DNA from: Pseudomonas maioricensis
Lineage (GTDB): Bacteria; Pseudomonadota; Gammaproteobacteria; Pseudomonadales; Pseudomonadaceae
Assembly: GCF_022790535.1 (NCBI RefSeq)
Contig: NZ_LOHG01000011.1
Location: forward strand, 1-64,000
DNA: 64,000 nucleotides
Direction of reading: 5' to 3'
The position numbers and the translations under genes are program-made. Positions 1-9,662 of this stretch are shown one piece after another (the stretch's first letter is position 1; every line of letters starts with the position of its first letter). The notes under the pieces were generated by a model. That model was given only the letters and a program-made list of their open reading frames with translations. It was not told where the DNA came from and ran no database searches.

Positions 1-86
1 CCGAGCTTGCTCGCGATGAACGATGACACGGTGGCCCTGAAGAACCAGGGCGACCGCATCGCGAGCAAGCTCGGGCTCCTACAGGA
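1..86. repeat. REP-type palindrome downstream of metH
   Basis: Inverted arms CCGAGCTTGCTCGCGATG (from base 1) and CATCGCGAGCAAGCTCGG (57-74) enclose a smaller CCCTG/CAGGG hairpin. The right arm continues into GCTCCTACAGG. The left arm is cut by the window edge. It belongs to the same family as the repeats at 6316 and 17846. It lies just past the metH stop and may protect or end that transcript. Confidence 0.7.
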
Positions 87-112
87 GGAAACCTCCAATA
101 TAGAGCAGCAGC

Positions 113-3100
113 TTACTCGTCATACCCCAGATTCGGCGCCAGCCAGCGCTCGGTCACATTCAAGTCCTGACCTTTACGCGCGGTGTAACTTTCCACCTGA
201 TCCTTGTCGACCTTGCCCACGGCGAAGTATTGCGCCTGTGGGTGGGCGAAGTACCAGCCGCTGACCGCCGCCGCCGGGAACATGGCGTAATGTTCGGTGA
301 GGAACACGCCGCTTTTGCCTGGTTTGCCGTCCGGCATCGGGTCCAGCAGTTCGAACAGCGTGCCTTTCTCGGTGTGATCCGGGCAGGCTGGATAGCCGGG
401 AGCAGGGCGGATACCCGCGTATTGCTCTTTGATCAGCGCGTCATTGTCCAGTTGCTCATCCTTGGCATAGCCCCAGTGCTCTTTACGCACTTGTTGGTGC
501 AGCCACTCGGCACAGGCTTCCGCGAGGCGGTCGGCCAAGGCTTTGACCATAATCGCGTTGTAGTCGTCGCCCGCGTCCTGATAAGCCTTGGAAACCTCTT
601 CGGCGCCGATACCAGCGGTAGTAATGAAGCCGCCGATATAGTCAGTGACGCCGCTGTCTTTAGGTGCAACAAAGTCAGCCAGCGAGAAGTTTGGTTTGCC
701 ATCGGTCTTGATGATCTGCTGACGCAGGTGATGCAGCTTCGCCAGCGGCAGGCCATCGTCGCCGTAGACTTCCAGATCGTCGTCATTCACCTGATTGGCA
801 GGCCAGAAACCAAACACGGCGCGGGCGCTGATCAGTTTTTCATCAATCAACTTGCGCAGCAGTTGCTGAGCATCGGCAAACAGTGACGTCGCCGCTTCGC
901 CAACTACTTCGTCAGTGAGAATGCGCGGATATTTGCCGGCCAGATCCCAGGAAATAAAGAACGGCGTCCAGTCGATGTATTCGGCAAGCACGTCCAGATC
1001 GATGTTTTCCAGCACCTTGGCGCCCGTAAACGTCGGTTTCACCGGGTTGTAGGTCGCCCAGTCAAACTGCGGTTTCTTGGCAACCGCAGCGCCGTAGCTC
1101 AGGCGCTCGGTGCGAGCGCTGCGAGCCGAAGTACGTTCGCGGACTTCGATGTATTCAAGACGGGTCTTCTCGATGAACGCCGGTTTCAGTTCCTTGGACA
1201 GCAACTGTGTGGCCACGCCCACTGCGCGCGAGGCGTCTGTCACGTAAATCACTGCATCGTTGCTGTACTTGGGTTCGATCTTCACCGCCGTGTGCGCTTT
1301 GGAGGTGGTCGCGCCGCCGATCATCAGTGGCAGATGAAAGTCCTGGCGCTGCATTTCCCGGGCTACGTGGACCATTTCATCCAGCGACGGAGTAATCAGG
1401 CCAGATAGGCCGATGATGTCGCACTTTTGTTCTTTAGCGACTTGCAGGATCTTCTCTGCAGGCACCATCACACCGAGGTCGACAATGTCATAGCCATTGC
1501 AACCCAGCACCACACCCACAATGTTTTTACCGATATCGTGCACGTCGCCCTTGACCGTAGCCATGAGGATCTTGCCCTTGGCTTCTGGCTTGTCACCTTT
1601 TTCCAGTTCGATGAACGGGATCAGGTGGGCAACGGCCTGCTTCATTACGCGAGCGGACTTGACCACTTGCGGGAGGAACATTTTGCCCGAGCCGAACAGG
1701 TCGCCGACGATGTTCATGCCGGACATCAGCGGGCCTTCGATCACTTCGATCGGGCGGGCGAATGACTGACGGGACTCTTCGGTGTCTTCAACGATGTGCG
1801 TGGTAATACCCTTGACCAGCGCATGTTCCAGGCGCTTGTTCACCGGCCAGCCGCGCCATTCTTCGGTTTCCGCTTCTTTGACGCTGCCGTCGCCCTTAAA
1901 CTTGTCAGCAATCGCCAGCAACGCATCGGTGCCGTCAGCTGTGCGGTTAAGTACTACGTCTTCCACACAGTCACGCAACTCGGCCGGTATCTGGTCGTAG
2001 ATCTCCAGCTGCCCGGCGTTGACGATGCCCATGCTCAGGCCGTTACGGATCGCGTACAGCAAGAACACCGAGTGAATCGCTTCCCGCACCGGGTTATTGC
2101 CGCGGAACGAGAACGAAACATTGGACACACCGCCCGACGTCAGCGCGTAAGGCAGTTCGTCGCGGATGTAGGCACAGGCGTTAATGAAGTCGACTGCATA
2201 GTTGTTGTGCTCTTCGATGCCGGTGGCAATGGCGAAGATGTTCGGGTCGAAAATGATGTCTTCCGGCGGGAAGCCGACCTCATTGACCAGAATGTCGTAG
2301 GAGCGTTTGCAGATTTCTTTTTTGCGCGCTTCGGTGTCGGCCTGGCCGTCTTCGTCGAACGCCATCACCACAACTGCGGCGCCGTAACGCTTGCAGAGTT
2401 TTGCGTGATGGATGAACTGCTCGACGCCTTCTTTCATGCTGATCGAGTTGACGATGCCCTTGCCCTGAATGCACTTGAGGCCCGCTTCAATCACTTCCCA
2501 CTTGGAGGAGTCGATCATGATAGGCACCCGGGAGATATCCGGCTCGCCTGCGATCAGGTTGAGGAAGGTCACCATGGCCTTCTTCGAGTCCAGCATCCCT
2601 TCGTCCATGTTGATGTCGATCACTTGGGCACCGGCTTCGACCTGTTGCAGGGCGACTTCCAGGGCTTCGGTGTAGTTATCTTCACGGATCAGACGGGCAA
2701 AGCGGGCGGAACCGGTGATGTTGGTTCGCTCGCCGACGTTGACGAACAGCGAGTTGCGATCAATGGTGAACGGCTCAAGGCCGGACAGGCGACAGGCTTT
2801 CGGGATGTCCGGAATTTGCCGTGGGGCATAACCGGCGACTGCCTCAGCGATTGCCTTGATGTGGCCCGGCGTCGTGCCGCAGCAGCCACCGACGATGTTC
2901 AGGAAGCCGCTTTGGGCGAACTCCTCGATGATTTTTGCGGTCTGGCTCGGCAGTTCGTCGTATTCGCCAAACTCGTTCGGCAAGCCCGCGTTAGGGTGCG
3001 CGGAGACGTAAGTGCTGGCCTTGTTCGACAGCTCTTGCAGGTACGGGCGCAGATCGCTGGCACCCAGCGCGCAGTTCAAGCCCACCGAGATCGGCTTGGC

Positions 3101-3820
3101 ATGGCTGACCGAGTTCCAGAACGCTTCAGTGGTCTGGCCGGAGAGGGTGCGGCCGGAGGCGTCGGTGATGGTCCCGGAAATCATGATCGGCAATTCAAAA
3201 CCGATCTCTTCGAAGACGCCCTGCACGGCAAAGATCGCCGCCTTGGCATTGAGGGTGTCGAAAATGGTTTCGATCAGGATCAGGTCTGCGCCGCCTTCAA
3301 TCAGACCGCGAGTCGCTTCCGTGTAGTTTTCTACCAGCTCATCGAACGTCACGTTGCGATAGCCGGGGTTGTTCACGTCTGGCGACAGTGAGCAGGTACG
3401 GCTGGTCGGGCCGAGAACACCGGCGACGAAGCGCGGCTTGTCAGGGGTTTCCAGCGTCTTGGCGTCAGCGACTTTGCGAGCCAGTCGAGCACCTTCCACG
3501 TTCAGCTCGTAGACGATTTCTTCCATGCCGTAATCAGCCTGGGAAACCTGTGTGGCGTTGAAGGTGTTGGTTTCGAGAATGTCAGCGCCAGCGTCCAGAT
3601 AAGCTTTCTCGATGGCGCCGATCACGTCCGGGCGCGTCAGCACCAGCAGATCGTTGTTGCCCTTGACGTCACTTGGCCAATCGGCAAAGCGCTTGCCGCG
3701 ATAGTCTTCTTCCTCAAGGCGATAGCTCTGGATCATGGTGCCCATGCCGCCGTCGAGGATCAGGATCCTCTGCTGGAGAGCTTGCTGGAGAGCATGAAGA
3801 CGGGCGCTGCGATCAGACAT
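113..3820 (-). CDS. metH: Cobalamin-dependent methionine synthase MetH
   Basis: Transfers the methyl group of 5-methyltetrahydrofolate to homocysteine through methylcobalamin, in the cytosol. The 1235-residue protein has the four usual modules: homocysteine-binding barrel (about 1-330, zinc ligands C250 and the GGCC pair at C313/C314), pterin-binding barrel (about 355-620), B12 domain with the D-x-H-x-x-G motif in GDVHDIGKN (about residue 758), and C-terminal SAM-reactivation domain. The ATG at 3820 (MSDRSARLHALQQ) is chosen because it matches the family's usual start. The open frame continues to 4132 but would run into cti. Transcribed away from cti. Its cofactor is supplied by the cobalamin locus 4 kb further on. 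Confidence 0.97.
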   Translation of the reverse strand: MSDRSARLHALQQALQQRILILDGGMGTMIQSYRLEEEDYRGKRFADWPSDVKGNNDLLVLTRPDVIGAIEKAYLDAGADILETNTFNATQVSQADYGMEEIVYELNVEGARLARKVADAKTLETPDKPRFVAGVLGPTSRTCSLSPDVNNPGYRNVTFDELVENYTEATRGLIEGGADLILIETIFDTLNAKAAIFAVQGVFEEIGFELPIMISGTITDASGRTLSGQTTEAFWNSVSHAKPISVGLNCALGASDLRPYLQELSNKASTYVSAHPNAGLPNEFGEYDELPSQTAKIIEEFAQSGFLNIVGGCCGTTPGHIKAIAEAVAGYAPRQIPDIPKACRLSGLEPFTIDRNSLFVNVGERTNITGSARFARLIREDNYTEALEVALQQVEAGAQVIDINMDEGMLDSKKAMVTFLNLIAGEPDISRVPIMIDSSKWEVIEAGLKCIQGKGIVNSISMKEGVEQFIHHAKLCKRYGAAVVVMAFDEDGQADTEARKKEICKRSYDILVNEVGFPPEDIIFDPNIFAIATGIEEHNNYAVDFINACAYIRDELPYALTSGGVSNVSFSFRGNNPVREAIHSVFLLYAIRNGLSMGIVNAGQLEIYDQIPAELRDCVEDVVLNRTADGTDALLAIADKFKGDGSVKEAETEEWRGWPVNKRLEHALVKGITTHIVEDTEESRQSFARPIEVIEGPLMSGMNIVGDLFGSGKMFLPQVVKSARVMKQAVAHLIPFIELEKGDKPEAKGKILMATVKGDVHDIGKNIVGVVLGCNGYDIVDLGVMVPAEKILQVAKEQKCDIIGLSGLITPSLDEMVHVAREMQRQDFHLPLMIGGATTSKAHTAVKIEPKYSNDAVIYVTDASRAVGVATQLLSKELKPAFIEKTRLEYIEVRERTSARSARTERLSYGAAVAKKPQFDWATYNPVKPTFTGAKVLENIDLDVLAEYIDWTPFFISWDLAGKYPRILTDEVVGEAATSLFADAQQLLRKLIDEKLISARAVFGFWPANQVNDDDLEVYGDDGLPLAKLHHLRQQIIKTDGKPNFSLADFVAPKDSGVTDYIGGFITTAGIGAEEVSKAYQDAGDDYNAIMVKALADRLAEACAEWLHQQVRKEHWGYAKDEQLDNDALIKEQYAGIRPAPGYPACPDHTEKGTLFELLDPMPDGKPGKSGVFLTEHYAMFPAAAVSGWYFAHPQAQYFAVGKVDKDQVESYTARKGQDLNVTERWLAPNLGYDE

Positions 3821-3882
3821 AGGGCTACCTGGAAAAGATCGATACAGAAAGGTCGAAATGATAGCAAACCCGAACGGTTTTA

Positions 3883-3931
3883 GTGTTGATAACACTTTGG
3901 TATGAATATCGCTCATGTTGGTGTGCGATAT
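3883..3931. promoter_or_regulatory. Two palindromes in the metH-cti divergent promoter region
   Basis: GTGTTgatAACAC lies at 3883-3895. ATATCGC and its exact inverse GCGATAT, 12 bases apart, lie at 3906-3931. Both sit in the 165-bp gap between the two divergent starts, where operators would be expected. I do not recognise the regulator. Confidence 0.35.
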
Positions 3932-3985
3932 CCTCTGTAGAATTGCTGCGTTTTTTCTCCTCTTAGAATCTTTTGGACGCTGGAT

Positions 3986-6289
3986 ATGCCGTATCGCTTT
4001 GTTGTAAGCATCGCAGTGTTGTCGATGTGCGGCATGTTCCAGGCTCAGGCGGGCGATCAGCCTGTGCAGCCGAATATTTCCTATGTACGGGATATCCAGC
4101 CGATCCTTACCGAAAAGTGCGTGGCCTGCCATGCCTGTAACGACGCGCCGTGCCAGCTGAATCTCGGTGCTGGGGAGGGCGTCGCCCGTGGGGCCAGCAA
4201 AATCCCGGTGTATGAAGGGGATCGCAGTGTCGCGCAGGCACCCACTCGTTTATTTATCGATGCCAGCGGGCCGAAAGCCTGGGAGAGCAAGGGTTTTTAT
4301 TCAGTGCTCGACGCTCAGGGCAGTCAGGCCGCGCTGATGAGCAGAATGCTGGACCTGGGGCGTAACGCGCCACTGGAGCCCAATGCGAAGATTCCACCTG
4401 AGATCGCACTGGGGCTCAATCGCGAGAATCTTTGCGCTCAACCCGGTGAGTTCAATGCTTACGCTCAGGCGCATCCCAAGGAAGGCATGCCGCTGGCTGT
4501 CGCCGGGCTTACCGACGCTGAGTATCAGACCTTGCAACGCTGGTTCGCAGCGGGCGCGCCTACGGACGACAAGGCGCTGAATCCGTCTATCAGCGAAATA
4601 TCACAGATTGCCGAGTGGGAAGCGTTACTCAACCAGCGTGGGTCTACTCAAGCGCTGGTGGGCCGGTGGCTGTACGAGCATTTATTCCTCGCGCACATCT
4701 ACTTTGTTGGTGGTGAGCCAGGGCACTTCTTTCACTGGGTGCGCTCGCGTACGCCGAGCGGTCAGCCGATCGACGTGATAGCAACGCGCAGGCCGAACGA
4801 CGATCCGGGCAGTGATTTTTACTACCGCCTTGAGCAAGTCAAAGGCGTGATCGTCCACAAGACTCATATCACCTATGCGCTCGGTCCGCAGAAGATGGCG
4901 CGGGTCAAGCAGCTGTTCTACGGCAACCAGTGGCATGTCGATTCACTGCCCGGCTATGGGCCGGGTCGTCGGGCCAATCCGTTTGAAACCTTTGAAGCCA
5001 TTCCCGCAGTAGCCCGCTATCAATTCATGCTGGATAACGCCGAGTACTTCGTCCGCACGTTCATTCGCGGACCGGTGTGCCGCGGCCAGATCGCCACTGA
5101 TGTGATTCGTGACCAGTTCTGGGTGATGTTTCAGGAGCCCGCTTTTGATCGCTACGTCGTCGATGCCCGATATCGCGGTCTGGCAACGCCGCTGCTTGCA
5201 ATGCCGGGGCAAAACGATGACGTGGGCAGTGTGCTGAGTTTATGGCGCAGCTATCGCGACAAGCGCAACGAATATGAAGACCTGCGCCGCGACAGCTATG
5301 CCCACACGCCGCCACCGGGCTGGGCAACGTTGTGGGCAGGTAACGATAATGCGCTGCTGACGGTCTTTCGGCATTTTGACAGTGCATCGGTGAATAAAGG
5401 CCTGATAGGAGAGGTACCCCAGACCCTTTGGCTATTTGACTATCCGCTGCTGGAACGCACGTATTACCAGTTGGCAGTGAATTTTGACGTTTACGGTAAC
5501 TTGTCGCATCAGGTTCAGACACGCTTGTATTTTGATCTGATCCGTAATGGCGCCGAGGTTAACTTCCTGCGCCTGATGCCCGCAGACAAACGCGATGATC
5601 TGTTGAACGACTGGTATCGCAACGGCGGCAAAGTCAAGATGTGGCTGGATTATCAGAGCATCGACAATGACACGCCGAGCGGCATGAAGCTGGATGAAAA
5701 GGATCCGAAACGTGATTTCGCCCTGAAGCTGGTGGAGCGCGCCGGTACGCTGAATGCAGCCCCGGATCCGATCAATCGCTGTTCGGGTGCTTACTGTTCA
5801 CGAGTCGGTATCAGTAACAGTTTTGCTCAGGTTGAGCAGTCGCTGAGCCATCTGACGGCGCGGCCTGCAGCGGGCCTGAAGGTGATCGATTATTTGCCCG
5901 AGGCGACCATGCTGCGTATCGAGGACGGCACGGGCAAGCGAATGATGTACAGCATGCTGCGTAACCGCGCGCATACGAATGTCGCGTTTTTACTGGGTGA
6001 GTCTTATCGCTACGATCCGGGGCTGGATACGCTGACTATTTATCCTGGGGTATTGGCGAGTTACCCGAACTTCATGTTCAACGTGTCTGCCAATGAGGTG
6101 CCCGAGTTCGTTCAGATGATGCAGCAGGCCAGGCATCAGCCAGAGTTTGAGAAGATTGTCGAACGTTGGGGTGTGCGGCGCAGCAATCCGCAGTTCTGGA
6201 CGTACTTCCATGACCTGACCCGGTACATTCAGGAAACCGATCCTGTTGAGGCGGGGGTGATGGATATGAATCGGTATGAAAATCTGTAG
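3986..6289 (+). CDS. cti: Periplasmic fatty acid cis/trans isomerase Cti
   Basis: Converts cis-unsaturated membrane fatty acids to trans, a rapid response of pseudomonads to solvents and heat that stiffens the membrane. The 767-residue protein starts with a Sec signal (MPYRFVVSIA to about residue 22, AQA cleavage) and carries a cytochrome c-type heme motif C45-V-A-C48-H49, both hallmarks of Cti. The length matches known Cti proteins (about 766). It is a single gene, followed by a REP element. The enzyme is usually made constitutively and controlled by substrate access, so the palindromes upstream may belong to metH instead. Confidence 0.96.
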   Translation: MPYRFVVSIAVLSMCGMFQAQAGDQPVQPNISYVRDIQPILTEKCVACHACNDAPCQLNLGAGEGVARGASKIPVYEGDRSVAQAPTRLFIDASGPKAWESKGFYSVLDAQGSQAALMSRMLDLGRNAPLEPNAKIPPEIALGLNRENLCAQPGEFNAYAQAHPKEGMPLAVAGLTDAEYQTLQRWFAAGAPTDDKALNPSISEISQIAEWEALLNQRGSTQALVGRWLYEHLFLAHIYFVGGEPGHFFHWVRSRTPSGQPIDVIATRRPNDDPGSDFYYRLEQVKGVIVHKTHITYALGPQKMARVKQLFYGNQWHVDSLPGYGPGRRANPFETFEAIPAVARYQFMLDNAEYFVRTFIRGPVCRGQIATDVIRDQFWVMFQEPAFDRYVVDARYRGLATPLLAMPGQNDDVGSVLSLWRSYRDKRNEYEDLRRDSYAHTPPPGWATLWAGNDNALLTVFRHFDSASVNKGLIGEVPQTLWLFDYPLLERTYYQLAVNFDVYGNLSHQVQTRLYFDLIRNGAEVNFLRLMPADKRDDLLNDWYRNGGKVKMWLDYQSIDNDTPSGMKLDEKDPKRDFALKLVERAGTLNAAPDPINRCSGAYCSRVGISNSFAQVEQSLSHLTARPAAGLKVIDYLPEATMLRIEDGTGKRMMYSMLRNRAHTNVAFLLGESYRYDPGLDTLTIYPGVLASYPNFMFNVSANEVPEFVQMMQQARHQPEFEKIVERWGVRRSNPQFWTYFHDLTRYIQETDPVEAGVMDMNRYENL

Positions 6290-6315
6290 GAAGACCTTGG
6301 TTTTGTATTGACCCT

Positions 6316-6381
6316 ATCGCGAGCAAGCTCGGCTCCCACATGAGACTGTATTCTCCTGTAGGAGCCGAGCTTGCTCGCGAT
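6316..6381. repeat. REP-type palindrome after cti
   Basis: Perfect 21-base inverted arms (ATCGCGAGCAAGCTCGGCTC..., 6316-6336 and 6361-6381) around a 24-base loop. Same family as 1-86. It overlaps the upstream extension of the acyltransferase reading frame, which is one reason for choosing the downstream start of that gene. Confidence 0.8.
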
Positions 6382-6556
6382 CGGAATCGACCTCTTACCC
6401 GCCGCACACCACGCGCCACATGGCCTGCGGCCATCTACCGCTGACCGGAAAAGTCATTTTTTCATGACCTTTTGTGAACTCTCACGGTCCGACCCCGTGA
6501 GTGTCCTTGGGCCTGCCGTTGTTCTCGCAGCCCTGGATTGTTGTTCAAAAGGTGCC

Positions 6557-7594
6557 ATGAGGTTCGTGATGTTGATTTCGGTTCAAGCCCTGCGGGCACT
6601 CGCCGCGTGGGTCGTAGTGTGTCACCACTTTATGCAGATTTTTTTCAACTTTAACGCCAGTGGCCCTGTTGGCGACTTCTTCGTGACGAAGGGTGCTGTA
6701 GGCGTTGATATCTTTTTCGTGATCAGCGGTCTGGTGATTTTCCTGTCCACGCAGAACAGCGAAATGCCCGCCAGACGATTCATGCTGAACCGCATTATCC
6801 GCATTGTTCCTGCCTACTGGTTCTATACCGCAGCGATGGGCTTGTTGCTGGTGTTCGCGGCGCCATTGCTGCCGCATCAGGTCATCAACTGGCAGACGTT
6901 CATGCTGTCGCTGTTTTTCATCCCGGCGGAGAACCCGGGTGGTTATGGGCTGTACCCCACCTTGAATGTGGGCTGGACTCTTAACTACGAAATGTTTTTC
7001 TATCTGCTGTTTTCCACGGTATTCCTGTTCAAACAGCGGCATCGGCCGTTGATCGTCGCAGCCGCATTGTTTGCGGTCTGTGAAGTGCTGGCGCGCTCGG
7101 GGCTGATCAGCCGGTTTTATGGCAACGACATCATCTATGAGTTCTTGCTTGGCATCGGCATCGGCATCATTTACCGCCGGGGCTGGATCAAGGAGGGTTT
7201 CTGGTTGCCGTTACTGGGGATCGCTACGGGGCTGGTCGTTATCTATCACTTGGGCGCCGATCAGGATCGCCTGCTTAACTGGGGGCTTCCAAGTGCGCTG
7301 ATAGTATTGTCGTGCATTGCCATGGAACCGGTTTTCCGGGGCAACAAGTTGCTCAAAGTGTTGGGCGATTGTTCTTATTCGGTTTATCTGTTGCACGTTC
7401 TGGTTCTATATGGCGGCTGGCTCGCCTCGCAGCATTACAACCTCAACCCTTATCTGGTCTTCGCGATTTGTGTGCCGGTCATCGCGCTGGGTGCATGGAT
7501 CAGTTACGAGTGGCTGGAGAAGGGCCTGTATCGTCGCATGAAGGGCTGGCTGGACGAGCGACGGGCCAGAAATGCTTCTCAGGCGCTTTCCTGA
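6557..7594 (+). CDS. Acyltransferase-3 family membrane protein (OafA/YrhL type)
   Basis: Integral membrane acyltransferase of the family that O-acetylates surface polysaccharides, LPS or exopolysaccharide. The 345-residue protein has about ten hydrophobic segments. The N-terminal RALAAWVVVCHHF and the FFVISGLVIF segment are family signatures, with the catalytic-type His in the first helix. The open frame extends to 6371, but that part crosses a REP element. The ATG at 6557 follows an AAAGGTG ribosome-binding site and gives the normal family N-terminus; ATG 6569 is an alternative. It stands alone, so its substrate cannot be read from context. Confidence 0.88.
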   Translation: MRFVMLISVQALRALAAWVVVCHHFMQIFFNFNASGPVGDFFVTKGAVGVDIFFVISGLVIFLSTQNSEMPARRFMLNRIIRIVPAYWFYTAAMGLLLVFAAPLLPHQVINWQTFMLSLFFIPAENPGGYGLYPTLNVGWTLNYEMFFYLLFSTVFLFKQRHRPLIVAAALFAVCEVLARSGLISRFYGNDIIYEFLLGIGIGIIYRRGWIKEGFWLPLLGIATGLVVIYHLGADQDRLLNWGLPSALIVLSCIAMEPVFRGNKLLKVLGDCSYSVYLLHVLVLYGGWLASQHYNLNPYLVFAICVPVIALGAWISYEWLEKGLYRRMKGWLDERRARNASQALS

Positions 7595-7664
7595 CAAAAA
7601 TACTAGGACTTTGTACGAAGCCGGGGATTGGCGTAAACTGCCAGCACGTCTGCGAGGAATTTTC

Positions 7665-8258
7665 ATGACCGCTATTACAATTACCGATGCTGCCCACGAT
7701 TACCTGGCCGATCTGCTGGAAAAGCAGAATACCCCGGGCATTGGCATCCGCGTGTTTATTACCCAGCCTGGCACCCAGTACGCTGAAACCTGCATTGCCT
7801 ACTGCAAGCCCGGCGAAGAGAAACCAGAAGACAAGGCCATTGGCCTGAAAAGCTTCACCGCCTGGATTGATGGTTTCAGCGAAGCATTTCTGGATGATGC
7901 CGTTGTCGATTACGCGACTGACCGCATGGGCGGCCAACTGACGATCAAGGCACCCAACGCAAAAGTGCCGACGGTCAGTGCGGACAGTCCGATCAATGAC
8001 CGTATCAACTATTACCTGCAAACCGAGATCAACCCGGGGCTGGCCAGCCATGGCGGTCAGGTCACCCTGATCGATGTGGTTGAAGAGCAGGAGCAACATA
8101 TTGCAGTGTTGCAGTTTGGCGGTGGTTGCCAGGGTTGCGGTCAGGCTGACGTGACGCTGAAAGAAGGCATCGAGCGCACCCTGCTTGAGCGCATTCCCGA
8201 GCTGAATGGCGTACGTGATGTGACTGACCACACGCAGAAAGAAAACGCTTACTACTAA
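7665..8258 (+). CDS. nfuA: Fe-S biogenesis protein NfuA
   Basis: Carrier that receives [4Fe-4S] clusters and hands them to apo-enzymes. The 197-residue protein has a degenerate A-type (IscA-like) domain in the first ~100 residues and a C-terminal NifU-like domain with the cluster ligands C155-x-x-C158 in GGGCQGCGQ. The ATG at 7665 has GAGGAA 6 bases upstream; the longer frame from 7572 overlaps the acyltransferase end and lacks support. A strong intrinsic terminator follows at 8285. Confidence 0.96.
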   Translation: MTAITITDAAHDYLADLLEKQNTPGIGIRVFITQPGTQYAETCIAYCKPGEEKPEDKAIGLKSFTAWIDGFSEAFLDDAVVDYATDRMGGQLTIKAPNAKVPTVSADSPINDRINYYLQTEINPGLASHGGQVTLIDVVEEQEQHIAVLQFGGGCQGCGQADVTLKEGIERTLLERIPELNGVRDVTDHTQKENAYY

Positions 8259-8284
8259 GCTGTTTGCTGCTCCGTGTTAAAAAG

Positions 8285-8307
8285 CCCCGACGTGTTCGGG
8301 GTTTTTT
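8285..8307 (+). terminator. Rho-independent terminator of nfuA
   Basis: The stem CCCCGA/TCGGGG with loop CGTGT is followed by six T, 26 bases after the nfuA stop. Confidence 0.88.
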
Positions 8308-8360
8308 GTGTGATCTGGATACCTGAGCATCCCGCGCTTATAAGCTGGAATGCTCATCCT

Positions 8361-8444
8361 CTGTGGGAGCTGGGCTTGCCCGCGATGAGGTTGATTAACT
8401 TTAGATCGCGCCACCCTCATCGCGGGCAAGTCCGGCTCCCACAG
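8361..8444. repeat. REP-type palindrome between nfuA and cobM
   Basis: Near-perfect inverted arms CTGTGGGAGCTGGGCTTGCC... (8361-8390) and its inverse (8415-8444). This is a second REP family (GGCTTGCCCGCGAT), also seen at 30094. It lies between two convergent genes. Confidence 0.8.
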
Positions 8445-8456
8445 TAAATTGTGCTT

Positions 8457-9203
8457 TTACTGCCTGAACAAATGCGCATGCCCTGCGCGGTACAGGGATG
8501 ACTCGCTGAATGCATCGCTGGATAACACACGGCCGACCAAGATCAGTGCTGTCCGGCGAAATCCCTTCTCCGCAACTTTAGCTTCGATATCCGCCAGAGT
8601 GCCTGTGACCCAGTCCTGATCGGGCCAGCTGGCGCGATGAACTACGGCAATCGGGCATTCCGGACCGTAATGCGGCGTCAGTTCGGCGACGATTTTTGGC
8701 AGATTATTGACCCCCAGATGAACCGCCATGGTCGCCTGGTGACGCGCCAGGTCGGCCAGGGCTTCACCTTTCGGCATCGACGTCTTGTCCGCATAACGGG
8801 TCAGGATCACCGTTTGGGAAATATCCGGCAGGGTCAGTTCGGACTCCAGCAGCGCAGCGCAGGCCGCGGTGGCCGTCACGCCCGGGATGATCTCGAATGG
8901 AATACCCAGCTCGCGCAAGTGGCGGATCTGCTCACCGATCGCGCCGTACAGGCTCGGGTCGCCAGAGTGTACGCGAGCCACATCCTGGCCTTGTTCATGA
9001 GCAGATTTCATCAAGGCGACGATTTGTTCCAGGTGTAACTCGGCACTGTTACTCACCTGAACCGCCTGATGGCCTTCCAGAACGGCGGCAGGCACCAGTG
9101 AGCCCGCGTAGATGATCACTGGACAGGTGCGGATCAGTCGCTGGCCTTTGACTGTGATCAGCTCAGGATCGCCGGGGCCTGCGCCGATGAAAAAGACCGT
9201 CAT
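8457..9203 (-). CDS. cobM: Precorrin-4 C11-methyltransferase CobM
   Basis: SAM-dependent methylation of precorrin-4 at C11 in the aerobic cobalamin pathway. The 248-residue protein has the tetrapyrrole methylase fold, with FFIGAGPGDPELITVKG at the N-terminus (SAM-binding glycine loop) and GDPSLYGAIGEQ in mid-protein. It is the last gene of the leftward riboswitch-controlled operon cbtB-cbtA-cobE-cobM, 33 bases after cobE. Confidence 0.96.
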   Translation of the reverse strand: MTVFFIGAGPGDPELITVKGQRLIRTCPVIIYAGSLVPAAVLEGHQAVQVSNSAELHLEQIVALMKSAHEQGQDVARVHSGDPSLYGAIGEQIRHLRELGIPFEIIPGVTATAACAALLESELTLPDISQTVILTRYADKTSMPKGEALADLARHQATMAVHLGVNNLPKIVAELTPHYGPECPIAVVHRASWPDQDWVTGTLADIEAKVAEKGFRRTALILVGRVLSSDAFSESSLYRAGHAHLFRQ

Positions 9204-9236
9204 GGAGACTCCAGGTCAAAGGGTAGAAAAGGTGGA

Positions 9237-9662
9237 TTATCCGCTAACCGGTTGGGCAATGGCCAAGGCAAAAGTGGCTTGCGGGGTTTTCTGGCGAGTG
9301 ATGAGCAATTCGGCCGGACCGGATTGGCTCGCCGATGCCAAGGCGGCACTTTCTGCTACTCCATAACAACCGGTGTGCTCGAAAGCGATCTGTGATCGAT
9401 GACTGAGCTGTGACTCATGGACGCTCAGTTGAGTGGCCGTGAAGAAGTGCAGAGGTAAATCAAGCTGCTTCGCCAGCTCCAGCAGGCCGGGTTCGCGGCT
9501 CTTCAGATCAATAGAGGCGAGGGCGCTGATGGCTTCGATGCGCAGGTTCTGACGTTCAAGGCTGCGTTCGATCAGTTCCAGCAATGCGCCTGTAGAACAG
9601 CCGCGCTGGCAACCAAGGCCGACCACCAGGGTCGGCCTTATCTGATCAGACGGCCTGATCAA
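9237..9662 (-). CDS. cobE: Cobalamin biosynthesis protein CobE (CbiG C-terminal type)
   Basis: A small 141-residue protein of the CobE/CbiG-C family, needed around the precorrin-4/5 steps of the aerobic route; its exact reaction is not firmly settled. The segments VVGLGCQRGCS near the N-terminus and EAISALASIDLKSREPGLLELA in the middle are typical. Its start overlaps the end of cbtA by 17 bases, which suggests translational coupling. It sits directly before cobM, a common order in Pseudomonas. Confidence 0.88.
   Translation of the reverse strand: MIRPSDQIRPTLVVGLGCQRGCSTGALLELIERSLERQNLRIEAISALASIDLKSREPGLLELAKQLDLPLHFFTATQLSVHESQLSHRSQIAFEHTGCYGVAESAALASASQSGPAELLITRQKTPQATFALAIAQPVSG

Noticed and set aside
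1796..3391. 531-codon plus-strand frame
   Set aside because: Antisense shadow of metH, with a composition produced by high-GC codon bias and no family match.
3821..4132. Upstream extension of the metH frame
   Set aside because: It overlaps the start of cti on the other strand, and metH homologues start at the MSDRS position.
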